A stretch of 64,000 nt of DNA. Source: Cylindrospermum sp. FACHB-282 (GTDB lineage: Bacteria; Cyanobacteriota; Cyanobacteriia; Cyanobacteriales; Nostocaceae). The DNA lies in NCBI RefSeq assembly GCF_014697195.1, contig NZ_JACJRJ010000021.1, forward strand, positions 1 to 64,000. Direction: 5' to 3'. Below, piece after piece: positions 1 to 8,726 of this stretch (positions are counted from its first letter, which is position 1; the number at the start of each line of letters is the position of its first letter). The notes under the pieces are model-generated. The model saw only the letters and a list, made by a program, of their open reading frames with translations. It was not told the DNA's origin and did no database searches. Position numbers and translations under genes: made by a program.

Positions 1-1
1 A

Positions 2-475
2 CATCAAATTGGTGTAGTGGTATTTGGGTGGAATCAGGGACAAAGACAAGAAGCGCAGTTAGGTAGAACAACGCAATCATTTGTGCAGATACCAACCGCC
101 AAACTCAAAAAACGAGTTAAACAGTTATGCGAGTACCACGGCATCAAATTTGTAGAAACTGAAGAATCCTATACCAGTAAAACTAGTTTTTTAGATGGTG
201 ATTTTCTACCTACTTTCGGCGCAAAACCTGAAGGGTGGAAACCAAGTGGAAAACGAGTAAAACGCGGTATGTTCCGCACAGGAAAAGGACTATTTATTAA
301 CGCTGATTTAAATGGTGCAGCGAATATACTTCGCAAGGTAGAGACACAATTAGGACTCGTCCTAGTCAAGGTCTGTAGGCAAGTTTTGACCCTTGCTACC
401 AGATTTCGTATCTGGGAAACCAAAACTAAAAAGCGAAGTGGTACGGCTTCAGCCTACGACGTAGCATCAGTTTAG
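2..475 (+). CDS. tnpB: IS200/IS605-type TnpB nuclease, C-terminal fragment cut by the window edge
   Basis: The open frame runs off the left edge (HQIGVVVFGWN...), so the GTG at 17 is not the real start. The visible part is the C-terminal half of an OrfB/TnpB protein, the RNA-guided RuvC-like nuclease carried by IS605 and IS1341 elements. The second catalytic acid lies in FVETEESYTSKTS and the third RuvC aspartate in INADLNGAANI. Unlike canonical TnpB it has no CxxC pairs between these motifs, so the zinc ribbon is missing; this fits the zinc-less TnpB variants common in cyanobacteria. The stop codon is followed at once by the element-end hairpin at 476-500. No tnpA is visible; it could lie to the left or be absent. 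Confidence 0.85.
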   Translation, partial: HQIGVVVFGWNQGQRQEAQLGRTTQSFVQIPTAKLKKRVKQLCEYHGIKFVETEESYTSKTSFLDGDFLPTFGAKPEGWKPSGKRVKRGMFRTGKGLFINADLNGAANILRKVETQLGLVLVKVCRQVLTLATRFRIWETKTKKRSGTASAYDVASV

Positions 476-500
476 AATCCCCGTGTCTTTAGACCGGGGA
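476..500. repeat. Element-end hairpin of the tnpB insertion, copy 1 of 2
   Basis: This 25-bp sequence contains CCCCG and CGGGG arms plus inner GTC/GAC arms around TTTA, and begins right after the tnpB stop codon. IS200/IS605 elements end in such subterminal hairpins, and in tnpB elements the right-end transcript forms the guide RNA, so this is read as the right end. A copy identical over 25 bp lies at 8363-8387 without any transposase gene. Confidence 0.65.
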
Positions 501-719
501 GAGGTCAACTTCACTAAATTTAACGCAGCGAATCCCCAAGCCAGCACGCTTATCTAGGGGTTTCACAATGTAGGTACGAAGATGAGAACCACAACTAAAG
601 CTTGGTGCTTGAACTAGTTGCAAATTTTGTAATTTTGGGACTTGGGCAAAAACACTAGTGCCAGCAGTTAGGGCAAGCATACTACCAATTGCAGCGGATT
701 TGATTGTTAGGCTAAACAT
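489..719 (-). pseudogene. Secreted small protein, C-terminus replaced by the IS end
   Basis: The 76-residue frame starts with a clear signal peptide (hydrophobic residues 5-22, cleavage near VFA-QVP) and continues into a cysteine-containing stretch (SCGSHLRTYIVKPLDKRAGLG). The last residues (about VDLSPV) and the stop codon are encoded by the insertion hairpin at 476-500, so the original C-terminus appears to have been removed when the tnpB element inserted. The domain is not recognised. The product could still be exported as a truncated protein. The start ATG at 719 has only a weak GAAAGA upstream. Confidence 0.5.
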
Positions 720-799
720 AATAATCTTTCAGTGTAGTAAAGTTTGTGGAGGCGTCATAAATGCCTTCTTTTCTTCTATAGGTAGGCTGTCAATTTTTT

Positions 800-1972
800 A
801 TGCACCCCCGGAAAAATATCATTGAAATTTTTTCGACTTTTATGCAATTTGCTGGAGACCGCTTCAGTAATTGGGCGACTGAATCTAGGTTGCGTCGCAG
901 TATCCAAAGTTGTATCACCCGGACTCCACAAGAGACTTCGGAATATTTTTGGGTGTTATATTGGTATAAGTTTTCCCAAGTAAGGGAAACTCAGTCTCTG
1001 GCTCAAGAACATCTGACTGCTTACTTACAGGAGACCTGTTATTGGGCATCACAAAAAACTGTTCTTGGTTTGGCTAGCACTCAATACCAAATATCAGACT
1101 GTTTTCAGATTGCGATCGCTAAAGTTGATAAAATCCTCAAAAATTTTAACCCCAATCAAGGCTTTAGCCTGAAAAGCTATGCTAGCGCGATCTTTGGTAG
1201 TGTAGTCCGCGAAACTCTGCGTCAACGCCATGAAGTTGATATCTGTACAGATTGGGGACTGTTACGAAAGATAACTAAAAAGCGCTTGGTAGAGTCTTTG
1301 CAAACTTTGGGTTTATCTCCAAGGGAGATTGAGGCTTATGTCCTCACTTGGAACTGTTTTAAAACCCTTTATATCCCCACTACAACTGGTACTTCTCGCC
1401 AACTTTCTCGCCCAGATGAGGAAATTTGGAATGCGATCGCCAAAGCTTACAATACACAAAGTCATCAGCAAGTAAACTCCCAAACCCTAGAAAAATGGCT
1501 GCTAAATGCTGCCAAAGCTGTACGCAAGTATCTTTATCCCACCCTAGCTTCTCTAAACACCCCCAAAGGTGCAGATGACTCATCGGAGTGGATGGATAAT
1601 CTACCGGGGATAGAAGAGTCTCTAGTCAATGAAATCATCGCCCAAGAAGAAGCAGAAACTAGAACTTCTCAGCAAACTGAGATTAACCAGATTTTAATTG
1701 GGGCGATCGCCCAACTAGAGCCAGAATTACAGCAAATTTTGCAACTATACTACTCTCAGGAGCTAACTCAAGACAAAATCGCCAAACAACTACAAATGCA
1801 GCAGTATACTGTCTCCCGGCGGTTGAAAAAAGCCCAAGAAACATTACTCCGGTGTTTAGCGAACTGGAGTCGAGACAAGCTGCATATTTCCATTACCCCA
1901 GACCTACTCAAAAGCATTAGTACAGTGATGGAGGAATGGCTGAACAATTACTACAGTTCATCTTCTCACTAA
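800..1972 (+). CDS. Sigma-70 family RNA polymerase sigma factor, group 3-like
   Basis: The 390-residue protein has a degenerate sigma region 2 at about residues 70-140 (LAQEHLTAYL ... YASAIFGSVVRETLRQR) and a clear region 4 helix-turn-helix at about 297-352 (LEPELQQILQLYYSQELTQDKIAKQL, then a recognition helix ending VSRRLKKAQ). The spacer between them is long. No region 1.1 or classical 2.4/3 motif is evident, so this is an alternative rather than a principal sigma factor, resembling the group 3 SigI/SigJ type of filamentous cyanobacteria. A DUF1822 gene follows 77 bp downstream, a pairing known in cyanobacteria, which suggests co-transcription. The regulon cannot be inferred. Confidence 0.8.
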   Translation: MHPRKNIIEIFSTFMQFAGDRFSNWATESRLRRSIQSCITRTPQETSEYFWVLYWYKFSQVRETQSLAQEHLTAYLQETCYWASQKTVLGLASTQYQISDCFQIAIAKVDKILKNFNPNQGFSLKSYASAIFGSVVRETLRQRHEVDICTDWGLLRKITKKRLVESLQTLGLSPREIEAYVLTWNCFKTLYIPTTTGTSRQLSRPDEEIWNAIAKAYNTQSHQQVNSQTLEKWLLNAAKAVRKYLYPTLASLNTPKGADDSSEWMDNLPGIEESLVNEIIAQEEAETRTSQQTEINQILIGAIAQLEPELQQILQLYYSQELTQDKIAKQLQMQQYTVSRRLKKAQETLLRCLANWSRDKLHISITPDLLKSISTVMEEWLNNYYSSSSH

Positions 1973-2049
1973 AACAGATATTCCTGTCTGTTGTGCCGGG
2001 GATTCTGTTCTGTTTTTAGCCCTGGTGAACCCCTTTCCCCGAAGTACCT

Positions 2050-3195
2050 ATGACCGTATTTACTTTTGCTAACCCCACTGATCTAATTTTAGAAATCCCC
2101 TCCATCACCCAAAATCAAGCTTTTTCTGGGGCACATTCTCGTTATCAAGCCTATATTAATCAACTTTGCCTTTTGGCTGTTTTGCCGTGGTTCCAAGAGG
2201 AATTGACGCCGCAAGTCAAAGTCTGGCCAAGTACCGCGGCTTTATCCAGTTTTTGGGAATTAGTAAATGGAAGCGCTCTGATATTAGATGCAACTCGATT
2301 TGTCTTGGTTCCTAGTGAAGACATTGATTTGGGCGAATTGCGAGTACCTCAAGAATGGGTAGATATTCCCGGTTGGGCGGGTGATTATTATTTAGGGGTG
2401 CAAGTAGAACCTGATGATGGCTTTGTCAGGGTTTGGGGCTACTGCACCCATGGACAGCTGAAGACTCAGGGCAGTTATGATTCTAGCGATCGCACTTATT
2501 GCCTAGATGCTAGTGAGATGATCAACGACATTAATGTTTTAACCGTGGGTTTACAACTTTGCCCAGATGCCGCTACACGTAACCCTATTGAACAAATACC
2601 ACCCTTACTACAACCACAAGCCCAAAACCTAATTACCCGGTTAGGAAATCCAGAAATCATCACACCCCGTCTAGCTATTCCTGGGACATTATGGTTGGGG
2701 TTAATGGCACATGGGGGCTGGCGACAAAGCTTATATCAACGACGCTTGGGACTTCCAGAACAATGGTCAGTGATGCAATGGTTGCAAAGTGGTGTTTCCC
2801 AAGTTGCAGACACTGTTGGTTGGGGACGCTTAAATTGGCAACAGACTGCTGCTGGGGCGCGGAGTGTGTCAGAAGTTGAAATCAGACATCCCCTGTTTCG
2901 CCAAATAGCGATCGCTGGTCAGTTATATGAAATGCTGATTACACCACTTGCTGAACCAGAAGCAGGGGTTTGGCGCTTTGAATTGCGTCACGTCACTGTA
3001 GGTGCGGTGATTCCTGGTGGTTTTAAACTCAGACTACTCACCGAAGATTTACAACCCTTCCCCAACAACGAAGCTATTGCTACAACAGCCGTAGATGCAC
3101 TTTTCATAGAAGTTGCTTTAGAATTAGGCGAAGGCATAGTTTGGGAAATAGAACCCCTACCGGAAAACTATGACCGCGAAATTCTCAAATTTTAA
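2050..3195 (+). CDS. DUF1822 family protein
   Basis: A 381-residue cytosolic-looking protein without signal peptide or membrane segment. It matches cyanobacterial DUF1822 proteins in its opening (FTFANPTDLILEIP), in the repeated tryptophan-rich core (VPQEWVDIPGWAGDYYLGVQV) and in the LGLPEQWSVMQWLQSGVSQVA segment. Members are commonly encoded next to a sigma factor and sometimes a CHAT-type protease; here the sigma gene is immediately upstream. The biochemical role is unknown; a link to the upstream sigma factor is inferred from position only. Confidence 0.8.
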   Translation: MTVFTFANPTDLILEIPSITQNQAFSGAHSRYQAYINQLCLLAVLPWFQEELTPQVKVWPSTAALSSFWELVNGSALILDATRFVLVPSEDIDLGELRVPQEWVDIPGWAGDYYLGVQVEPDDGFVRVWGYCTHGQLKTQGSYDSSDRTYCLDASEMINDINVLTVGLQLCPDAATRNPIEQIPPLLQPQAQNLITRLGNPEIITPRLAIPGTLWLGLMAHGGWRQSLYQRRLGLPEQWSVMQWLQSGVSQVADTVGWGRLNWQQTAAGARSVSEVEIRHPLFRQIAIAGQLYEMLITPLAEPEAGVWRFELRHVTVGAVIPGGFKLRLLTEDLQPFPNNEAIATTAVDALFIEVALELGEGIVWEIEPLPENYDREILKF

Positions 3196-3202
3196 TAGAA
3201 TA

Positions 3203-3364
3203 GGACTTACGCACTGTACTCTCTTTACCCTCTTTTCAAGCTTTTTCGATGGGTCTCTTTACGCATCCTAGGCGTAGTGTGCGTTCCCTAACGCACAATT
3301 TATAGGACTTTCAATGAATAAAATCGATAAACATATTTACCATTTTTTGTCAATGCGTAAGTTC
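3203..3364. repeat. MITE-like element with GGACTTACGCA inverted ends
   Basis: The 162-bp intergenic block begins GGACTTACGCA and ends TGCGTAAGTTC, an inverted pair with one mismatch. Inside is the hairpin GTGCGTTCCCTAACGCAC (3279-3296). A related copy of the internal part and of one end is at 52362-52498. No ORF is contained, so this is read as a non-autonomous dispersed repeat between DUF1822 and trpC; no clear target duplication is visible. Confidence 0.55.
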
Positions 3365-3384
3365 ACTAGAATTAGAAAGAAAAA

Positions 3385-4260
3385 CTAACTGGCCTTCATT
3401 CCTTTTTTCAAGAGCTCCGGGGAATCAGGTTTTAATAGACTACGCACAGCCTGCTCTAAATCCTGTTGTTGCAGCAAAGGCTCTCCTATCACCACTGCAT
3501 TTATTCCAGCCTCAGCCATTAGGGATAAATCAGCTGGTGTATGCAGCCCAGATTCGCTGACTACAAGAATACCCAAGTTTTTTAGTTGCGATCGCCTAGC
3601 TGCCATCAATTGCTGAGTAATGCTAATATCAATGCTTAAGTCTCCGAGACGACGGTTGTTAATTCCTATTAAGCGTACGTCTTCCAGTTTGAGCAACCGA
3701 TCCATTTCAGCCAAGCTATGGACTTCAATCAGAGCATTCATCCCCAAATAGTGAATCACACGCAAAAAGTTTTGGATTTCCCGATCTGTGAGAATAGCAG
3801 CGATTAACAACACCGCATCTGCCCCCGCAGCCCGTGCTAAATAGATTTGGCAGGGATCAAGGATAAAATCTTTACACAGTAACGGTAATGCCACCCGATG
3901 GCGAATCACACGCAGATGATCAAAACCACCCTGAAAGAATTTTTGGTCAGTAAAAACAGATATACAAGTCGCCCCACCACGATCATAAGCTTGTGCGATC
4001 GCTACAGGATCAAAGTCTGCCCTAATAATTCCTTGGTTTGGTGATGCTTTTTTAACCTCTGCAATCAGGCTAGGTTGGTAAGGACTCTGCTGCAAAGCAG
4101 TGAAAAAATCTCTTACAGTTGGGGCAGCAGTTAACTGGCGTTGTAAAGAGGCCAAAGACATCTCTTGCTGTATTTGTGCAACTTCTTGCTTTTTCTGCCA
4201 CACAATCTCTTTGAGGATGGGTTGCAGACTAGCATTAGGGATAGTAATTGGGTAAGTCAT
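3385..4260 (-). CDS. trpC: Indole-3-glycerol phosphate synthase
   Basis: TrpC closes the indole ring in tryptophan synthesis, converting 1-(2-carboxyphenylamino)-1-deoxyribulose 5-phosphate to indole-3-glycerol phosphate. The 291-residue length and the (beta/alpha)8 motifs fit: SLIAEVKKASPN with catalytic Glu68/Lys70, LLCKDFILDP with Lys130, INNRRL, VVSESGL and the phosphate-binding VVIGEPLL. The usual NNRNL is NNRRL here, a small variation. The gene stands alone with no other trp gene in the window, as is usual in cyanobacteria where trp genes are scattered. An STRR tract lies directly upstream of the start. Confidence 0.93.
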   Translation of the reverse strand: MTYPITIPNASLQPILKEIVWQKKQEVAQIQQEMSLASLQRQLTAAPTVRDFFTALQQSPYQPSLIAEVKKASPNQGIIRADFDPVAIAQAYDRGGATCISVFTDQKFFQGGFDHLRVIRHRVALPLLCKDFILDPCQIYLARAAGADAVLLIAAILTDREIQNFLRVIHYLGMNALIEVHSLAEMDRLLKLEDVRLIGINNRRLGDLSIDISITQQLMAARRSQLKNLGILVVSESGLHTPADLSLMAEAGINAVVIGEPLLQQQDLEQAVRSLLKPDSPELLKKGMKAS

Positions 4261-4280
4261 AAGCTACTAGGGGTGGGGCA

Positions 4281-4320
4281 AATTATGAATTATGAATTAT
4301 GAATTATGAATTATGAATTA
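4281..4320. repeat. STRR heptamer tract upstream of trpC
   Basis: Five to six tandem copies of AATTATG with no interruption lie 20 bp upstream of the trpC start codon. Short tandem heptamers of this kind are typical of heterocyst-forming cyanobacteria and may vary in copy number by slippage. Confidence 0.85.
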
Positions 4321-4387
4321 CGAAATTTCATCCTTCATTCTTTCCTTATGGAACTTTGTAAGCAACTTCCTCAATTATTGGTACTTT

Positions 4388-4666
4388 TCATAAACGCAGC
4401 CAGTTTGGCTTGAGATCAAAAATTTTCACCTTCTTAGTATCAGTTTGATTTAACTTAGAACTCTCAACTAGACAGTTACTTTTAACTAATCGGATGTAGG
4501 TGCGGTAGGGTATATAGTCCATAGGATTATAGCCACCAAAACGGAGAATTAATACACAGGCCCAGGAGTACTTACCAGCGATAATAGCTTTGATGATTTG
4601 TTCTATTTCTTCAGTATTATTTTTCTTACCGAGTTGTGGTTCATAACCAGTAATGTTTTGAGTCAT
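4388..4666 (-). CDS. HetP-family protein, short form
   Basis: The core, AGKYSWACVLILRFGGYNP followed by DYIPYRTYIRLVKSN, is the signature of the HetP family, which controls commitment to heterocyst differentiation in Anabaena. HetP itself is about 160 residues; this protein is only 92 and ends soon after the conserved N-terminal domain, so it matches the small HetP paralogues rather than HetP proper. An AAGGAG sequence at 4675-4680 sits 8 nt from the ATG at 4666 and overlaps an upstream in-frame GTG, which makes the ATG the likely start. No HetR-type inverted repeat was seen nearby. A role in heterocyst timing is inferred from the family. Confidence 0.85.
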   Translation of the reverse strand: MTQNITGYEPQLGKKNNTEEIEQIIKAIIAGKYSWACVLILRFGGYNPMDYIPYRTYIRLVKSNCLVESSKLNQTDTKKVKIFDLKPNWLRL

Positions 4667-4674
4667 AGTATGCA

Positions 4675-4680
4675 CTCCTT
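4675..4680 (-). promoter_or_regulatory. Ribosome binding site deciding the hetP-like start
   Basis: AAGGAG on the minus strand lies 8 nt before the ATG at 4666. The alternative GTG start at 4675 overlaps this site and could not use it. Confidence 0.65.
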
Positions 4681-6175
4681 TCTAGTAAATTAAAATCAGT
4701 TAATGTCTTGCTTTCTTTTCTCCTTTGTTTCTGGGATATAGCAAAAAGAAAATTTTTCCACCATAGCACACTTAAAGAAGCATAAGACACAGCTTAGACA
4801 AGTATCTGCTTTTACATAGACAAATTAAAGAATTCTTCCCGGTTTATGTTTGTTTATGTTGAAAGTAGGGGTAGGTTTAACTAGCTAGTGCAGCATTTTC
4901 ATTTGCCTAATAGATATCTAGTCAAACCCACCCATACAGATTAACCGTATTGCAGAAGCAGCTTCTTCGTTAAGCCTACTCAAAGTTCAGGTGCGGATAT
5001 ATGAACTATTTTTTGCTATATATATCTATTCTTTCGCTCTTGAGCTTTTTTTGCCCGTTAACTCCCAGAGCCTCCTCCCAAATGGTAGTCAGATAAGCGT
5101 GAACTCCACTTACCAAGAAAAGGTTTAAAGTAATCCTGATATTTTTTTCGGTCAAAAAATAATCAAGTATGTTTTTTAGCAAATAACTGATAGAAGATGA
5201 TGCCACATTGGCAATCACAAATATTAGAATATGGCTGTTATATTTTTTACCTTTGTTGTACTCATTGCTTACCTATTTAGTTAAGTTGATCAATCTATAT
5301 CTAGAGACAGTTGCGCTGGAAAACACTAACAGATTTACTGGTACATATTATTTAAATAAAAGTATAAAATACTGCAATATTTTCAGGTGGGGTCTTGAGA
5401 CTAAACCTGCCTCAACTATAGCTTTCGTGTTGTTTAACACATGAAGTCTTAACCGTTTATCTTCCTTTTGGTAGATGACTCAGTATTATCCAGGTAATGT
5501 CTAAAATAAATGTATTTCTTTTGACGGATGACTCAGCATATTCTTCTGTAGTTAAATCCCTGAAAGAGCAAATTCAGGAAAGTTAAGTTAATAAATCATG
5601 GTTTGCCTATTAAAGCCAGGAGTAGGCAGCAAAATCCATCTAAATCAGAATTGACAAAATGAATTAAGTCTGAATAAAAGCGTGAATAATCTTGATGGTC
5701 TTGACTACATTAGATTGAAAAGCTTATTAGTTATGTGCTGGAACAAAATCTTGAGAGGCAAATTACGTAATTATCCGGTGAAAATCTTCTAGTGCCAAAT
5801 GAATCAAAGCTAAAATGAGCATATTTTCTGAAGTTATCAAAGGGTTAATAATACAGGTATAACAGTAGATTAAATAACATATTTAGCCTATAAAATCAGG
5901 GCTAAATTCTTAGAGAACAAGGGTTTAAGTCCGTTGCTTAAAGCTAGATTTTGATATCTATAATAAACTGCTTTAGTTGACAAAAAATACCACTAATGTT
6001 TCTATGCAACCAAAGTGAAAATCTTCACTTTTTATTGGTAGAATCAATTTTATTGAAATCTGATTTAATTTAATTACATTTTTTATGTATTAGCACAATA
6101 ATGATTTTAAGCAGTTGTGATTATCATCTCAACAATAGCTATAGTGCCGATTGATTACTAGGAGTGATTAGGGAT
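4681..6175. other. Long A+T-rich intergenic region without a convincing gene
   Basis: About 1.5 kb separates the hetP-like gene from the divergent kinase gene. Short frames exist (for example 5006-5218 minus and 5208-5444 plus) but their composition is unremarkable and no motif is recognised. The region holds an imperfect 22-bp direct repeat (5465-5486 and 5518-5539). It probably contains the promoters of both flanking genes and may hold small RNAs, which cannot be judged by eye. Confidence 0.5.
5465..5539. repeat. Imperfect 22-bp direct repeat, possible operator
   Basis: Two copies of CTTTTG-NNN-GATGACTCAG-Y-AT (5465-5486 and 5518-5539) match at 18 of 22 positions. They are 53 bp apart, close to five helical turns, inside the large intergenic region upstream of both the hetP-like and kinase genes. 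Confidence 0.4.
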
Positions 6176-7354
6176 ATGAATTCTGACGACTATACGTTAG
6201 TTCAATCCAACTCTCAATTGGCGCCACAGCCAGAAGTAGAGTTGAAATTTTCTGAGTTCCTGATCAATCAAGCTGTAGATGCTGCCTTCTGCTTGGGAGC
6301 AAATGGGAGGTTTCTTTATGTCAATGATGCTACCTGTCAAATGACGGAATATTCCCGTCAGGAATTACTTTCCATGACGTTGCCTGACATAGATATAGAC
6401 TTTTTGCTACAGGATTGGTCAGAAAAATGGCGATATCTAGTGACCAATAAATCACAGAGTTCCCTCACCTTTAAATCTCGCTATCAGACAAAGAGAAAGC
6501 GGATATTGTTTGTGGAAGTAGTCATTACCTATGTAGAAGCTCAGGGTAGACAATTTAGCTGTGCTTTTGCCCGTGAAAAAAATATTGATCTTACCAATTA
6601 CAAACAGTCAGAATCAGAACTGCACCAAGCTTTAGAACAAGAAAAACAACTAAGCGAACACAGAGCACATTTTGTTGCTATGGTCTGCCATCAATTCCGC
6701 ACACCACTGAATATTGTTTCTTTTTCTAATAGCTTACTTAAACGAGATATCGACGAATGGAGTGAGGAAAAAATCCGACCATTACTAGATCACATTCAAA
6801 CAGCTGTCGAACAACTCAGTCAGATGTTGGATGATATTTTATTTTTAACGAAAGCAGAAGCTGTCAAACTCTATTTTGAGCCAAAGCCGCTTGATTTGCT
6901 TCAATTCTGCGATGATTTACTGGCACAAATACGGATGAGCAGTAGCCATAGCTCTATCAAATTTATCAATTTAGGTAACTGTTTAATAGCCTGGATGGAT
7001 AAAAAACTGCTGGAACCTATTTTGAATAACTTGCTTGACAATGCAATTAAGTATTCTCCCCTCGGCAGTGTGATTGAGTTAAAACTTGCTTGTGAGCATG
7101 GGAAAGTAATTTTCCAGGTGAAAGATCCGGGGATTGGTATTCCCGCTGTAGATCAACAAAGACTTTTTGAACCATTTTATCGGGGTAGCAATATTGCTCA
7201 TATTCCTGGTATTGGACTAGGACTATCGATTGTCAAAACTCTTGTGGATTTACATGGCGGTCAAATTACCGTGGCAAGTGAAGTTGGTGTAGGCACTACG
7301 TTTACTGTAATGCTGCCATCAATTAAATCAACTTCTAGTAGTTATGAGTCTTAA
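6176..7354 (+). CDS. PAS-domain sensor histidine kinase
   Basis: A soluble sensor kinase: a PAS domain at about residues 25-125 (ANGRFLYVNDATCQMTEYSR), a linker coiled coil, a HisKA dimerisation domain with the phospho-accepting histidine in VAMVCHQFRTPLN, and a HATPase_c domain with N box LLDNAIKYSP, G1 DPGIGIP and G2 GIGLGLSIV. No membrane segment is seen, so it probably senses a cytosolic signal. I prefer the ATG at 6176 to the in-frame GTG at 6164 because the only AGGAG (6160-6164) overlaps that GTG. The partner is almost certainly the response regulator encoded 96 bp downstream. Confidence 0.88.
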   Translation: MNSDDYTLVQSNSQLAPQPEVELKFSEFLINQAVDAAFCLGANGRFLYVNDATCQMTEYSRQELLSMTLPDIDIDFLLQDWSEKWRYLVTNKSQSSLTFKSRYQTKRKRILFVEVVITYVEAQGRQFSCAFAREKNIDLTNYKQSESELHQALEQEKQLSEHRAHFVAMVCHQFRTPLNIVSFSNSLLKRDIDEWSEEKIRPLLDHIQTAVEQLSQMLDDILFLTKAEAVKLYFEPKPLDLLQFCDDLLAQIRMSSSHSSIKFINLGNCLIAWMDKKLLEPILNNLLDNAIKYSPLGSVIELKLACEHGKVIFQVKDPGIGIPAVDQQRLFEPFYRGSNIAHIPGIGLGLSIVKTLVDLHGGQITVASEVGVGTTFTVMLPSIKSTSSSYES

Positions 7355-7450
7355 GTTGTCACAACTATGGTGATGCTCATTATGCTTCTAATTAATACTC
7401 AGCACAGACTTTGGTAATCATTAAGAGCCAAAAAATCTAGTGATGGAAAA

Positions 7451-8320
7451 ATGATGCACGAATCGTCGAAAAAAATTCTTGTAATTGAAGATGATGCTGT
7501 TACCCGCAATCTCTTCTTAGACTGTCTTCAAGCTGAGGGTTTCGACGCCATAGGCGCCGAAAATGGTCTAGTTGGTATTCAGCAAGCACAGGTGCATTTA
7601 CCTGATTTGGTGATTTGCGATATTCTGATGCCGGATTTGGATGGTTATAGCGTTCTGAATATACTGCGGCAAGATCCGCTAACAGCAATTATTCCCTTTA
7701 TTTTCTTGACTGGCAGCAATGCTAAGGCAGCTGTTCGCAAAGGTATGGAGTTGGGAGCTGATGACTATCTTACCAAACCCGCTACTGTAGATGAGTTGCT
7801 CAGAGCGATCGCTATCCGATTAGAAAAGCAATCTCTTCTCAGGTACTGGTATGCTACTACTTCTCATCAAGCATTAGAACCACTAATCTCATCGGTAACT
7901 CCAGAGTTAATTTTTCCATCAGTTCCCCACCTCAAAGAAGTTTTTAACTTTATTGAAGCTCATTATCACCAAGGAATTACTTTGTCTGATGTGGCTGAAG
8001 CTGTGGGTTATTCACCAGCTTACTTGACTAACCACGTGGCTAAACAAACGGGAGATACTGTAAATGGCTGGATCGTCAAGCGTCGAATGGCAGCAGCACG
8101 CCCTTTACTCATCAGTACTAACCAAACAATCGAGCAAATCGCTACAAAACTGGGCTATCAAAATGCCTGTCATTTCTCCCGTCAGTTTCGTCAACACCAC
8201 GGGCTATCCCCGAAAATTTGGCGAAAGCAGCAACTGCTTCAAGTTGGCATCAGCCCCAAAATGCAATTGATTAAAAGTCGCTCTCAGCTGGTAAACCCTG
8301 TACCTTTAAGTCAGGCTTAA
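7451..8320 (+). CDS. Response regulator with AraC-type DNA-binding domain
   Basis: The receiver domain (residues 1-125) has the acidic pair EDD, phospho-acceptor Asp57 in VICDILMPDLDG, the switch threonine in FLTGS and Lys109 in YLTKP. A linker leads to an AraC/XylS double helix-turn-helix at about 165-265 (ITLSDVAEAVGYSPAYLTNHV, then IEQIATKLGYQNACHFSRQF). This receiver-AraC layout is frequent in Nostoc, including regulators reported next to the scytonemin genes; whether this is one of them cannot be told. It follows the PAS kinase on the same strand. Targets are unknown; the kinase and regulator themselves are candidates. Confidence 0.88.
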   Translation: MMHESSKKILVIEDDAVTRNLFLDCLQAEGFDAIGAENGLVGIQQAQVHLPDLVICDILMPDLDGYSVLNILRQDPLTAIIPFIFLTGSNAKAAVRKGMELGADDYLTKPATVDELLRAIAIRLEKQSLLRYWYATTSHQALEPLISSVTPELIFPSVPHLKEVFNFIEAHYHQGITLSDVAEAVGYSPAYLTNHVAKQTGDTVNGWIVKRRMAAARPLLISTNQTIEQIATKLGYQNACHFSRQFRQHHGLSPKIWRKQQLLQVGISPKMQLIKSRSQLVNPVPLSQA

Positions 8321-8332
8321 TTTTCACCACGC

Positions 8333-8713
8333 CTAAGAAAGTTCGTTTGTGGATTCTTCAGCAATCCCCGTGTCTTTAGACCGGGGAAGGTTAATGCTCT
8401 TAGGCTTGTTTAACTGTTGCAGTAACAATTGTACCGCCAAGGCTAACAAACCAACAGCAACTAGACCAAATATCCCAGTACCTAAGGCCACTACGCCCAC
8501 AACTAGGGTACGCACCGCAGAGCCAATATTAACCACCATTGGGTTATTTGAATGGATGGGTTTGGTAGCAAAAGTTGTGGCGATCGCAATCATCAGAGAA
8601 TACATGGCAAATCCTAGCCCCCCAGAAAATGCTGCCCCAGTTACACAGCGTAAAGGAGTTGGTGGCACTTGTCCGGAAGTATCTGTTTGTGGGGTTGTGT
8701 TGAGTTCACTCAT
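8333..8713 (-). CDS. DUF3082 family membrane protein
   Basis: A 126-residue protein with two hydrophobic segments (about 28-48 and 66-95) consistent with two membrane helices, resembling cyanobacterial DUF3082. It begins 13 nt after ispE and is probably the last gene of an rsmA-ispE-DUF3082 operon. Its C-terminal residues (LPRSKDTGI) are encoded by a 25-bp palindrome identical to the tnpB element end at 476-500, so the natural C-terminus seems to have been changed by insertion of that sequence without loss of frame. Function unknown. Confidence 0.75.
   Translation of the reverse strand: MSELNTTPQTDTSGQVPPTPLRCVTGAAFSGGLGFAMYSLMIAIATTFATKPIHSNNPMVVNIGSAVRTLVVGVVALGTGIFGLVAVGLLALAVQLLLQQLNKPKSINLPRSKDTGIAEESTNELS
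8363..8387. repeat. Solo IS-end hairpin inside the DUF3082 gene, copy 2
   Basis: Identical over 25 bp to 476-500 but with no transposase nearby; it lies inside the 3' end of a coding sequence and is translated in frame. It could be a relic of an excised element or a REP-like sequence mobilised in trans. Confidence 0.7.
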
Positions 8714-8726
8714 ATAAATTTAGATT

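Noticed and set aside
5006-5444. Two small ORFs in the large intergenic region
   Set aside because: No recognised motif, no clear ribosome binding site, overlapping on opposite strands; kept only as part of the intergenic entry.
4667-6163. HetR-binding inverted repeat or NtcA site upstream of the hetP-like gene
   Set aside because: Neither a GGGTCTAACCC-type core nor a GTA-N8-TAC with a suitable -10 could be located.
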